In this document: piece by piece, positions 57,378 to 64,000 of the stretch
Position numbering within the stretch: the stretch's first letter is position 1
Layout: each line of letters begins with the position of its first letter
Origin: Streptomyces flaveolus
GTDB lineage: Bacteria > Actinomycetota > Actinomycetes > Streptomycetales > Streptomycetaceae
Length of the DNA stretch: 64,000 bases
Assembly (NCBI RefSeq): GCF_014648815.1
Contig: NZ_BMRV01000004.1
Location: 124,001-188,000, forward strand
Direction: 5' to 3'
The notes under the pieces: model-generated
The model's database searches: none
Seen by the model: the letters and a program-made list of their open reading frames with translations, nothing else
What the model was told of the DNA's origin: nothing
Program-made: the position numbers and the translations under genes

Positions 57378-58028
57378 TTGGCCTGTGACCTGTGGCTGGT
57401 CCCGCTCGTCGACATCCTGTGCCACACGCCGGACAACCCGTTCGCCGAGGAACTCGCGCAATACGACAAGGTGCTCGCCGAGGCCGGACTGCCGCCGGTG
57501 CCGGTGTACCAGTACATGCCGGGCCTGTCCGGCGAGGTGGCCCCGGTCGCCGGTTTCGACTACGACGCGCTGCACTTCCTGCGCCGGGCGTACCTGCTCC
57601 AGGTGTGCGGGCTGCCGGTGACGCCGGTGGACGAACTCGGCGGGGACTACGAGCAGTTGCTGGAGATGTTCGAGGCGACGGCCCAGCAGTCGCATCTGGT
57701 CTGGCACTACGACCACGCGGGCGCCTACGTACCGGTCGACTTCCCGCATCCGCTGTCCAGTGACGAACTCCTGGCCAACGGCGGTCCCTTGGGCTCCTCG
57801 CACACGCTGCTGCGGGAGCTGGAGGCCGTCGCCCCGGCCCTCGGTATCGACCCGGCCAATCCGCCGGCCCCGCCGCAGCCGCCGCTCGGCCCGACGGAGC
57901 TGGAGGAGCCGGCCGTGGCGGCGCCGTACGATCCCAGCCCCTTCGCCCGTGAGCGCCACGTGTGGCTGGGGCTGCACGCGGCGGCCACGCGGAGCCTGGC
58001 CCAGGGGTCGATGATCGTCTTCAGCTGA
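57378..58028 (+). CDS. conserved hypothetical protein, acidic, aromatic-rich
   Basis: Encodes 216 aa. Starts with LACDLWLVPLVDILCHTPDNPF and continues with YDKVLAEAGLPPVPVYQYMPG and WHYDHAGAYVPVDFP. The centre is rich in aromatic and acidic residues, a Pro-rich linker sits at ~160-180, and the end is HVWLGLHAAATRSLAQGS. No catalytic signature is clear to me. A TTG at 57378 is chosen because GAGGAG precedes it by 7 nt; a GTG five codons earlier overlaps that site. S. coelicolor has an equivalent near purA, as I recall. Confidence 0.82.
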   Translation: MACDLWLVPLVDILCHTPDNPFAEELAQYDKVLAEAGLPPVPVYQYMPGLSGEVAPVAGFDYDALHFLRRAYLLQVCGLPVTPVDELGGDYEQLLEMFEATAQQSHLVWHYDHAGAYVPVDFPHPLSSDELLANGGPLGSSHTLLRELEAVAPALGIDPANPPAPPQPPLGPTELEEPAVAAPYDPSPFARERHVWLGLHAAATRSLAQGSMIVFS

Positions 58029-58043
58029 CCGGCGCCCGTCCGG

Positions 58044-58334
58044 TCAGCCGAGCCGGGAGAGCCCCTTCTGCAGGTCCTCCGGGTTCATCACCGGACAGAT
58101 CTCGACCTCGGCGTTCAGCTCCCGGAAGAACGGCTCACCGGTGGGCGGCAGTTCGGAGCTGTCCTGCATGTCGAAGACCATGATGGCCGTCCGCTTGCCG
58201 CTGAGGGGGCCGAAGTAGGCGGCCTCCGGCTTGAGGTGCTCCATCGTCCGGCTGATCAGCTCGGGCAGCTTCCCGCTGCGGAGCGCCTCGTTCGACTTCT
58301 CCGTGTCCAGCGTCGCCTTGAGCATCACGCGCAT
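58044..58334 (-). CDS. conserved small protein (possible stress/dimer domain)
   Basis: Encodes 96 aa. MRVMLKATLDTEKSNEALRSG then KLPELISRTMEHLKPEAAYFGPLSGKRTAIMVFDMQDSSELP and ELNAEVEICPVMNPEDLQKG. The pattern of beta strands and helices suggests a ferredoxin-like/dimeric alpha-beta barrel (DUF3303-like). Function unknown. The ATG at 58334 follows GGAGAAGG. It is convergent with the hypothetical gene at 57378 and upstream of nothing on its own strand. Confidence 0.85.
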   Translation of the reverse strand: MRVMLKATLDTEKSNEALRSGKLPELISRTMEHLKPEAAYFGPLSGKRTAIMVFDMQDSSELPPTGEPFFRELNAEVEICPVMNPEDLQKGLSRLG

Positions 58335-58435
58335 CGCACTCACCTTCTCCTGCCGACGCGCCGTGTACAGCTTCAGCCTATGCCCGGTGAAGGACGTGTG
58401 CCCCCTCGGGTGACGGGGGCGCGACGGGGGCCGGG

Positions 58436-58636
58436 TCAGCGGATCAGGCGGATCTCCGGCGGCCAGAGCACTCCTTCGGCCAGCAGCAGCGCCGGTCCCA
58501 GATGCACGGGGCACACCGTCAGCGGCGTCCGGCGGTACCGGGCTGCCTCGAAGCGGGCCGGGTCGCCGCAGTCCCCGGGGTCGCCCTCGGAGCCGTACGG
58601 GCCCTGGCAGGTGGCGGCACGGTCGCGGTCGGTCAT
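58436..58636 (-). CDS. conserved small protein with Cys/His (possible metal-binding)
   Basis: Encodes 66 aa. MTDRDRAATCQGPYGSEGD, then PGDCGDPARFEAARYRR and VCPVHLGP. Three Cys and one His lie in two short blocks (C10, C23; C42, H45), as in small zinc-binding proteins. GGAGG stands only 1 nt from the ATG. Same strand as purA and possibly co-transcribed, with the purA hairpin in between. I cannot name a family. Confidence 0.65.
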   Translation of the reverse strand: MTDRDRAATCQGPYGSEGDPGDCGDPARFEAARYRRTPLTVCPVHLGPALLLAEGVLWPPEIRLIR

Positions 58637-58661
58637 GCCTCCGATCCCACACCGTGCCGTG

Positions 58662-58696
58662 GGCTGCCGCCCGGCCGGGAGGGCCGAACGGCAGCC
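58662..58696. terminator. possible terminator downstream of purA
   Basis: GGCTGCCG at 58662-58669 pairs with CGGCAGCC at 58689-58696; the interior adds GGCC/GGCC pairs. On the leftward transcript it begins 17 nt after the purA stop. Confidence 0.5.
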
Positions 58697-58713
58697 AGGA
58701 GAACCCGGCGGGC

Positions 58714-59997
58714 CTAGAGGAACGAGTTGATCTCGATCGTCTCGTCCCGGCCCGGGCCCACGCCGATCGCGGAGATCGGCGCGCCGGACATCTCCTCCAG
58801 CGCCTTGACGTACGCCTGGGCGTTCTTCGGCAGCTCGGCGAAGGTCTTCGCCTTGCTGATGTCCTCGTTCCAGCCCGGCAGCATCTCGTAGACCGGCTTC
58901 GCGTGGTGGAAGTCGGACTGCGAGTACGGCAGCTCCTCGACGCGCTTGCCGTCGATCTCGTAGGCCACGCAGACCGGGATCTGCTCCCAGCCGGTGAGGA
59001 CGTCGAGCTTGGTGAGGAAGAAGTCGGTCAGGCCGTTCACGCGGGTGGCGTAGCGGGCGATGACCGCGTCGAACCAGCCGCAGCGGCGGTCACGGCCGGT
59101 GGTGACGCCGCGCTCCCCGCCGATGCGGCGCAGGGCCTCGCCGTCCTCGTCGAACAGCTCGGTCGGGAACGGGCCGGCGCCGACGCGGGTCGTGTACGCC
59201 TTGAGGATGCCGATGACGCGGCTGATCTTCGTCGGGCCCACGCCGGCGCCGGTGCAGGCGCCGCCCGCGGTCGGGTTCGACGAGGTCACGAACGGATACG
59301 TGCCGTGGTCGATGTCGAGCAGCGTGCCCTGGCCGCCCTCGAAGAGGACCACCTTGTCCTGCTCCAGGGCCTGGTTGAGGACCAGAACCGTGTCGGCGAC
59401 GTACGGACGGAGCTTCTCCGCGTACCCCAGCAGCTCCCCGACCACCTGGTCGACGGCGATCGCGCGCCGGTTGTAGAGCTTGGTGAGCATCTGGTTCTTG
59501 ACGTCGAGCGCCGCCTCGACCTTCTGGGTGAGGATCGACTCGTCGTACAGGTCCTGGACGCGGATACCGACACGGTTGATCTTGTCGGCGTAGGTCGGGC
59601 CGATGCCGCGACCGGTGGTGCCGATCTTGCGCTTGCCGAGGAAGCGTTCCGTCACCTTGTCGACGGTCACGTTGTACGGCGTGATGATGTGCGCGTTACC
59701 GCTGATCAGGAGCTTGGACGTGTCGACGCCTCGCTCGTTCAGCCCGCTCAGCTCGGAGAACAGGACCGACGGGTCGACGACGACGCCGTTACCGATGACC
59801 GGCGTGCAGCCGGGAGACAGGATTCCGGAAGGGAGCAGGTGGAGGGCGTACTTCTGGTCGCCCACGACTACCGTGTGGCCGGCGTTGTTGCCGCCCTGGT
59901 AGCGCACCACATAGTCGACGGAACCACCGAGCAGGTCCGTCGCCTTTCCCTTGCCTTCGTCACCCCACTGAGCACCGAGCAGCACAAGTGCGGGCAC
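58714..59997 (-). CDS. purA: adenylosuccinate synthetase
   Basis: Encodes 427 aa, the usual length. It joins IMP and aspartate with GTP in AMP synthesis. [11 protein letters not shown] with the catalytic Asp in GDE is at residues 8-18, NNAGHTV supplies the catalytic His, and [14 protein letters not shown] and [13 protein letters not shown] bind IMP and GTP. The GTG at 59997 begins [15 protein letters not shown] and follows GGAAGGGG. The frame upstream opens far into unrelated sequence. It stands as a single gene, divergent from the kinase-like gene across 185 bp. Confidence 0.97.
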   Translation of the reverse strand: MPALVLLGAQWGDEGKGKATDLLGGSVDYVVRYQGGNNAGHTVVVGDQKYALHLLPSGILSPGCTPVIGNGVVVDPSVLFSELSGLNERGVDTSKLLISGNAHIITPYNVTVDKVTERFLGKRKIGTTGRGIGPTYADKINRVGIRVQDLYDESILTQKVEAALDVKNQMLTKLYNRRAIAVDQVVGELLGYAEKLRPYVADTVLVLNQALEQDKVVLFEGGQGTLLDIDHGTYPFVTSSNPTAGGACTGAGVGPTKISRVIGILKAYTTRVGAGPFPTELFDEDGEALRRIGGERGVTTGRDRRCGWFDAVIARYATRVNGLTDFFLTKLDVLTGWEQIPVCVAYEIDGKRVEELPYSQSDFHHAKPVYEMLPGWNEDISKAKTFAELPKNAQAYVKALEEMSGAPISAIGVGPGRDETIEINSFL

Positions 59998-60182
59998 GCG
60001 CGTACACCCCTTCCGGGCGGGGCATGTCCATGGTCGAGGGCGTACGCGGAGGGGATCCACCGCGTGCACCGCGGCCGTCGTTGGCCGCCAACCGTCGGAC
60101 CGGATGCCCCGGAATAGACGAAGCCCCTGGCGCAATAGCGCAAGGGGCTCTTGCACAAAGATGCTACCCGAGGAAGCGAGGC

Positions 60183-61067
60183 ATGGCCGAGGTGGCGACT
60201 TCCGCGAGATCATCCGCGACGCCCGATCAGCTTCTGGTGGTCGTCGATCCGGTCGCCCGGCGGACGGACGGCGAGTCCGTCCGGATCGCGAAGGACGTGC
60301 TCGGCGCGGGTGCGGCGCACACGAAGGTGTGCCTGCCGGAGGACCCCGAGGAGTTCGCGCGGGCCCTGCGGAGGCGGGGTTCACGGCGCCCCGTCGTGAT
60401 CGGCGACGACCGTGCGCTGCTGCGGGCCGTCGCGCTGCTGCACCGGCAGCGGGAGCTGGCCGAATGTGCGCTGTCGGTGGTGCCGGTGGGACCGGTGCTC
60501 GGCCTCACCCGGTCGCTCGGGCTGCCGACGGGCGCGGTGGCGGCGGCGCGGGCGGTGCTGGACGGGGCGGTACGGCGGCTGGACCTGCTCGTCGACGACA
60601 GCGACGGGGTGGTGCTGGGCGAGGTGGGCATCCCGCCGGCCACGGTGCGCGAGGACGCGGACGCGGACGCCGAGGGCGGGGCGCATGCGGCGGGCCGGCC
60701 CTGGCTGCGGACCTGCCAGTCCCTGGTCCGGACGCTGGCCCCCGCGCGGCCGGCCCGGATCACCGCCGGCCCCGGCACGTCCGGTCCGGCCCGGCTGCGG
60801 GTGGAGGTCGACGGGGTGACGCTGGTGGACCTGGACCAGCCGGTCGACGCGGTGTCGGTCCTGCCGGGCGCCGGTGGGCTGGCGGAGGTGGAGGTGCGTC
60901 CGGTGTCGGTCGGCGCGGAGGCGTCGCCGCTGACGGCGACGGGGCGGACGGTGACCGTGTCGGGGGCGCACTACCGGTACCGGGCGGACGCGGTGGTGTC
61001 GGGGCCGGTACGGACGCGGACATGGGTGGCCCGCGAGGGGGCGTGGGGACTGACGCTGCCGGGGTGA
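60183..61067 (+). CDS. diverged diacylglycerol-kinase-like protein
   Basis: Encodes 294 aa. The order [44 protein letters not shown] and [21 protein letters not shown] matches the N-terminal part of DAGK_cat lipid kinases. However, the nucleotide motif GGDGT appears as GDDRA, so ATP binding may be lost. The C-terminal beta domain is typical of the family. NCBI-type annotations often call such proteins diacylglycerol kinase, but I see it as a likely non-enzymatic or altered relative. The ATG at 60183 opens [11 protein letters not shown]; divergent from purA. Confidence 0.8.
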   Translation: MAEVATSARSSATPDQLLVVVDPVARRTDGESVRIAKDVLGAGAAHTKVCLPEDPEEFARALRRRGSRRPVVIGDDRALLRAVALLHRQRELAECALSVVPVGPVLGLTRSLGLPTGAVAAARAVLDGAVRRLDLLVDDSDGVVLGEVGIPPATVREDADADAEGGAHAAGRPWLRTCQSLVRTLAPARPARITAGPGTSGPARLRVEVDGVTLVDLDQPVDAVSVLPGAGGLAEVEVRPVSVGAEASPLTATGRTVTVSGAHYRYRADAVVSGPVRTRTWVAREGAWGLTLPG

Positions 61068-61447
61068 GGGCCGGGCGGTGGCCCTGCGGGGACCGTGCCC
61101 GGGGCGGTCGGTCCCCGCGGTCGCGGGCGGGGCCGGCATCCTCCGATCGCGCTCAGGGACGCCGCCCTCCGGGGCGGCCCGCCCCAAGCCCCTGCGGCGG
61201 AGACGCGCGCGTTCGGCTGCGCTCGCGCGGGGGCCCCTCGCGTTGACGCCGCCCTCCGGAGTGGCTCAGGCGCCCCAAGGCCCCTCCGGCGGACCATGCC
61301 GCGGACGCACGCGCTCGGCTGCGCTCACGCGGTGGCCCCCGTCGCCTTTGACACCGTCCTCGCCCGGCAGCCGGGCCCACCGGACGCCGCTCACCGGCGC
61401 CGACAAGGTGCCCAGACGTTCCTGCGCCCTGATCCGCCGGCCAGGCG
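61068..61447. other. gene-free region with degenerate direct repeat
   Basis: A 380-bp space between convergent genes. It contains two degenerate copies of about 95-107 bp starting GACGCCGCCCTCCGG at 61158 and 61245. The rest has no good frame or hairpin. Confidence 0.5.
61158..61352. repeat. degenerate direct repeat
   Basis: Copy one begins at 61158 and copy two at 61245 with GACGCCGCCCTCCGG. Both share CGGCTGCGCTC(A/G)CGCGG-type segments further on (61214-61230 and 61316-61332). The match is imperfect with small insertions. CGGCTGCGCTC blocks also occur elsewhere between Streptomyces genes. Confidence 0.6.
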
Positions 61448-61951
61448 CTAGCCTCCGAAGAGCTTCTCGCGGTGCTCGCGCCAGCGGTCCATCATGGCCG
61501 CGATCTCGCCGTCGACGAACTCGAAGAAGGCCAGCGTCTCGGCCATGCGGCGGCCGGCCGGGGTCCCGGCGCCGAGGCTGCTCACGCCCTCGCGCAGGGC
61601 GCCTTCCCACCGTTTGATCACGGCCTCCCGGTTGGTCAGCGCCTCGTACCACTGGTTGCTGTGCACCCGGTACCGCTCCCGCCGGGAGCCGGGTTCCCGC
61701 TCCCGCGACACCATGTGCTGCTGGGCGAGGTACCGGACGGCCCCGGAGACGGCGGCCGGGCTGACCCGGAGCTGTTCGCCGAGTTCGGCGGAGGTCAGGG
61801 AGCCGGAGTCGGAGGCGAGCAGCGCGGCGAACACCCGGGCCGGCATGCGCTGCATCCCGGCCTCGACGAGTTGGGCGGCGAAACCCTCCACGAACCTCGA
61901 CACCGCCTCGGGATCACGCCCCGGCCCTCTCGCATCCGCTTCTTCCGTCAT
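61448..61951 (-). CDS. GbsR/MarR-family regulator
   Basis: Encodes 167 aa. FVEGFAAQLVEAGMQRMPARVFAALLASDSGSLTSAEL in family style leads into the HTH LGEQLRVSPAAVSGAVRYLAQQHMV, then a basic wing (REREPGSRRERYRV), and a C-terminal helix ending MDRWREHREKLFGG. It belongs to the GbsR/PadR-like group of winged-helix repressors. It is divergent from an ABC exporter across a short AT-rich region, so it probably represses that operon. The ATG at 61951 is preferred over a GTG at 61969 on family grounds. Confidence 0.9.
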   Translation of the reverse strand: MTEEADARGPGRDPEAVSRFVEGFAAQLVEAGMQRMPARVFAALLASDSGSLTSAELGEQLRVSPAAVSGAVRYLAQQHMVSREREPGSRRERYRVHSNQWYEALTNREAVIKRWEGALREGVSSLGAGTPAGRRMAETLAFFEFVDGEIAAMMDRWREHREKLFGG

Positions 61952-62025
61952 CGTTCGATCATCTCTCACAACCTTGACGGTTTCTTAACTTCACAAATTT
62001 CTGAAAGAAGCGTACGTTCCGAACC
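61952..62025. promoter_or_regulatory. divergent promoter/operator of regulator and ABC exporter
   Basis: A 74-bp region far richer in A/T than its surroundings, with TTGACG at 61974-61979 as a possible rightward -35 box and an imperfect dyad TTCACAAATTTCTGAA near 61990-62005. The size and position fit an operator for the GbsR-type regulator controlling both directions. Confidence 0.45.
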
Positions 62026-62934
62026 ATGACGAAGGCAATCAGCGTCTCCGGACTCCACAAGTCGTTCGGCCGGACGCACGCGCTGGACGGCCTCGACCTG
62101 GACGTCGAGGCCGGCGAGGTCCACGGCTTCCTCGGCCCGAACGGAGCCGGCAAGTCGACCACCATCCGCGTCCTGCTCGGCCTGCTGCGCGCCGACTCGG
62201 GCGCCGCCCAGGTGCTCGGCCGGGATCCGTGGGCCGACGCCGTGGAGGCGCACCGCCGGATCGCCTACGTGCCCGGCGACGTGACGCTGTGGCGCAACCT
62301 CTCCGGCGGCGAGGTCATCGACCTCTACGGACGGCTGCGCGGCGGCCTGGACACCCGGCGCCGGGCGGAACTGGTCGAGCGGTTCGAGCTGGACCCGACC
62401 AAGAAGGGCCGGACGTACTCCAAGGGCAACCGGCAGAAGGTCGCGCTGGTCGCCGCCTTCGCCTCGGACGTGGACCTGCTGATCCTCGACGAGCCGACCA
62501 GCGGTCTCGACCCGCTGATGGAGGAGGTCTTCCAGCGCTGCGTGGCCGAGGAACGGGAGCGCGGCCGGACGGTCCTGCTCTCCTCCCACATCCTCAGCGA
62601 GGTCGAGGAGCTGTGCGACCGGGTCAGCATCATCCGCAAGGGGCGGACCGTGGAGAGCGGCTCGCTCGCCGACCTGCGCCATCTGACCCGGACCAGCGTG
62701 ACCGCCGAACTCGCGGGCGCCCCGAACGGGCTGGCCCGTCTGCCGGGGGTGCACGACCTCGACGTCCAGGGCCGCCGGGTGCGGCTCCAGGTCGACACCG
62801 ACAAGCTGGACGCGGTGCTCAGGGCCCTGAGCGCGTCCGGAGTCCGGTCGCTGACGTCGACGCCGCCGACGCTGGAGGAGCTGTTCCTGCGGCACTACCA
62901 GGCCGGGGCCGCCGAGGAGGTGGCGACGCGATGA
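62026..62934 (+). CDS. ABC transporter ATPase (DrrA-like)
   Basis: Encodes 302 aa. Walker [12 protein letters not shown]-loop [11 protein letters not shown], signature [14 protein letters not shown] (SKGNRQK in place of LSGGQ, typical of the DrrA/CcmA group), Walker [13 protein letters not shown] and H-loop LLSSHIL. The C-terminal ~80 residues hold the DrrA-type extension [22 protein letters not shown]. It energises the permease encoded next, overlapping it by ATGA. Such exporters give resistance to antibiotics in actinobacteria, but no biosynthesis genes are near. Confidence 0.94.
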   Translation: MTKAISVSGLHKSFGRTHALDGLDLDVEAGEVHGFLGPNGAGKSTTIRVLLGLLRADSGAAQVLGRDPWADAVEAHRRIAYVPGDVTLWRNLSGGEVIDLYGRLRGGLDTRRRAELVERFELDPTKKGRTYSKGNRQKVALVAAFASDVDLLILDEPTSGLDPLMEEVFQRCVAEERERGRTVLLSSHILSEVEELCDRVSIIRKGRTVESGSLADLRHLTRTSVTAELAGAPNGLARLPGVHDLDVQGRRVRLQVDTDKLDAVLRALSASGVRSLTSTPPTLEELFLRHYQAGAAEEVATR

Positions 62935-64000
62935 CCGCCACGGCCACGACGACGGCCTTCGCGGCCCGCACCGGCGGCTCCCGCCACCTGGCCGGCACCG
63001 GCACGCTGCTGCGCTTCGCCCTGCGCCGCGACCGGGTGATGATCCCCGTCTGGGTCGCGGTGAACGCGCTCATGGTGCTGTCCATGCCGGGCACCCTCGA
63101 GGGCCTGTACGGCACCGCGGCCGAACGTGCCGACCTGATGCGGCAGATGGAGACCAACTCCTCCCTGCGCGCGATGGTCGGCCCCGTCTTCGGCGACTCG
63201 CTCGGCGCCCTCACGGCCTGGCGCGTCGGCGTCTACGCCGCTGCCCTCGCGGCAGTCATGAGCCTCCTGGTCGTCGTCCGCCACACCCGCGACGAGGAGG
63301 AGAGCGGCCGGCAGGAACTCGTCGCGTCCGGAATGGTCGGCCGCCGCGCCCCGCTGACCGCGGCCCTGCTGACGGCGGCGGTCGCGAACGGGGCCCTGGC
63401 GGTCCTGCTGGTCGCCGGGCTGGCCGGGCAGGGGCCGGCCGGGGCGGTGGCCTTCGGGCTCGGTGTCGCGGGCGTCGGGATGGTCTTCGCCACGATGGCG
63501 GCCATCGTCGCCCAGCTGACGGAGAGCGCGCGGCCGGCGCGGGGCCTGACGGCGGGGGTCCTCGGGGCGGCGTTCGTCCTGCGCGCGGCGGGCGACTCGG
63601 CGAGGGACGACGGCTCGTCTGTCCTGACGTGGCTGTCGCCGCTGGGCTGGCAGACCGACCTGCGGGCCTTCGCCGCCGAGCGGTGGTGGGTGCTGCTGCT
63701 GCTCGCCGGCGCGGCCGTGGCGCAGGGCGTGGTGGCCTACGGGCTGGCCGGGCGGCGGGACCTCGGCATGAGCTTCCTGCCGACCCGGCCGGGCCCGGCC
63801 CACGGCCGGCTGGGCACGGCCGGCGCGCTGGCCTGGCGATTGCAGCGGGGCAGCGTGCTCGGCTGGAGCGTCGGCTTCCTCCTCGCCGGGGTCGTCTACG
63901 GCGGGATGACGGAGGGCGCGGCCGATCTGGTCGGCGACAACGATCAGGCCCGCGCGGTCATCGAGCGGATGGGCGGGCAGGCCGGGCTGACGGACGCGTT
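62931..64000 (+). CDS. ABC-2-type exporter permease (partial, runs off window)
   Basis: The frame begins at ATG 62931 and is open to the window edge, giving 356 residues so far. An N-terminal cytoplasmic part of ~35 residues leads to at least six hydrophobic segments: [34 protein letters not shown], two long ones around residues 130-200, [14 protein letters not shown], and [18 protein letters not shown] second set of segments appears to begin near residue 310 ([16 protein letters not shown]), the internal duplication known in ~530-aa polyketide exporter permeases. [18 protein letters not shown] is the conserved loop of that family. It is coupled to the ATPase by ATGA. Confidence 0.9.
   Translation, partial: MTATATTTAFAARTGGSRHLAGTGTLLRFALRRDRVMIPVWVAVNALMVLSMPGTLEGLYGTAAERADLMRQMETNSSLRAMVGPVFGDSLGALTAWRVGVYAAALAAVMSLLVVVRHTRDEEESGRQELVASGMVGRRAPLTAALLTAAVANGALAVLLVAGLAGQGPAGAVAFGLGVAGVGMVFATMAAIVAQLTESARPARGLTAGVLGAAFVLRAAGDSARDDGSSVLTWLSPLGWQTDLRAFAAERWWVLLLLAGAAVAQGVVAYGLAGRRDLGMSFLPTRPGPAHGRLGTAGALAWRLQRGSVLGWSVGFLLAGVVYGGMTEGAADLVGDNDQARAVIERMGGQAGLTDA

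Overview
The window is chromosomal DNA of a high-GC actinobacterium, almost certainly a Streptomyces. Evidence: very high G+C with strong G/C bias at third codon positions, many GTG starts, genes overlapping by ATGA/GTGA, a recognisable wblA (a WhiB-like developmental regulator), and a gene order matching my memory of the S. coelicolor core around crp-wblA and ask-asd-recR-purA. No transposase, integrase, CRISPR array or rRNA is visible. There is one tRNA (Pro, anticodon CGG).

Left third (1-25.7 kb). A block of conserved actinobacterial core genes: a degenerate Fic-family protein (cut by the window edge), a CooC/MinD-type ATPase, a secreted polysaccharide-deacetylase-like lipoprotein, a SulP transporter fused to a beta-carbonic anhydrase, acetyl-CoA synthetase, an NhaA antiporter, a small holin-like membrane protein, an epoxide-hydrolase-like enzyme, a MarP-type periplasmic protease, a NUDIX hydrolase, endonuclease III with a histone H1-like tail, Crp, a metallo-beta-lactamase-fold protein, a second NUDIX, RidA, DUF4177, two Get3/ArsA-like ATPases, WblA, a class A penicillin-binding protein, a YqeY-like protein and a metallophosphoesterase. 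From memory, mycobacteria keep a very similar order (acs, ephE, marP, nth, crp, the Get3-like pair, whiB4, ponA2), so this is an ancient neighbourhood joining envelope growth, stress proteolysis and redox regulation.

Middle (25.7-45.6 kb). Membrane protein, tRNA-Pro with a clear terminator, PIG-L deacetylase, VOC protein, then a tight operon of lipoprotein, membrane-fusion protein with a peptidoglycan-binding domain, MacB-like ATPase and permease, followed by a sensor kinase whose likely response regulator is convergent. Next come a long-form argG with an ArgR-like operator, a DUF2975/XRE pair, a zinc-ribbon protein, a PucR-type regulator, a large double-RCK membrane protein, an S9 peptidase, a SURF1 protein, and an ECF-like sigma factor coupled to a membrane-anchored partner.

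Right third (45.6-64 kb). The aspartate-pathway operon ask-asd (with a probable internal start for an aspartokinase beta subunit), ybaB-recR-DUF5063, a SLATT-like membrane protein, a 505-bp gene-free stretch of tandem palindromic repeats, a transmembrane Ser/Thr kinase, a DJ-1/MarR pair with a double palindromic operator, a class III aminotransferase, a GntR regulator with a perfect inverted repeat in its leader, three conserved small or unknown proteins, purA, a diverged diacylglycerol-kinase-like protein, and a GbsR/MarR-controlled ABC exporter running off the right edge.

Most genes are ordinary core genes. The stretches most worth a second look are the Get3-like pair with its odd low-GC insert, the kinase-linked ABC/lipoprotein operon, the H1-tailed Nth, the palindromic operators at 54.9 and 56.5 kb, and the repeat field at 51.3 kb. 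Starts were chosen by reading ribosome-binding sites and family lengths by eye; no database search was run.
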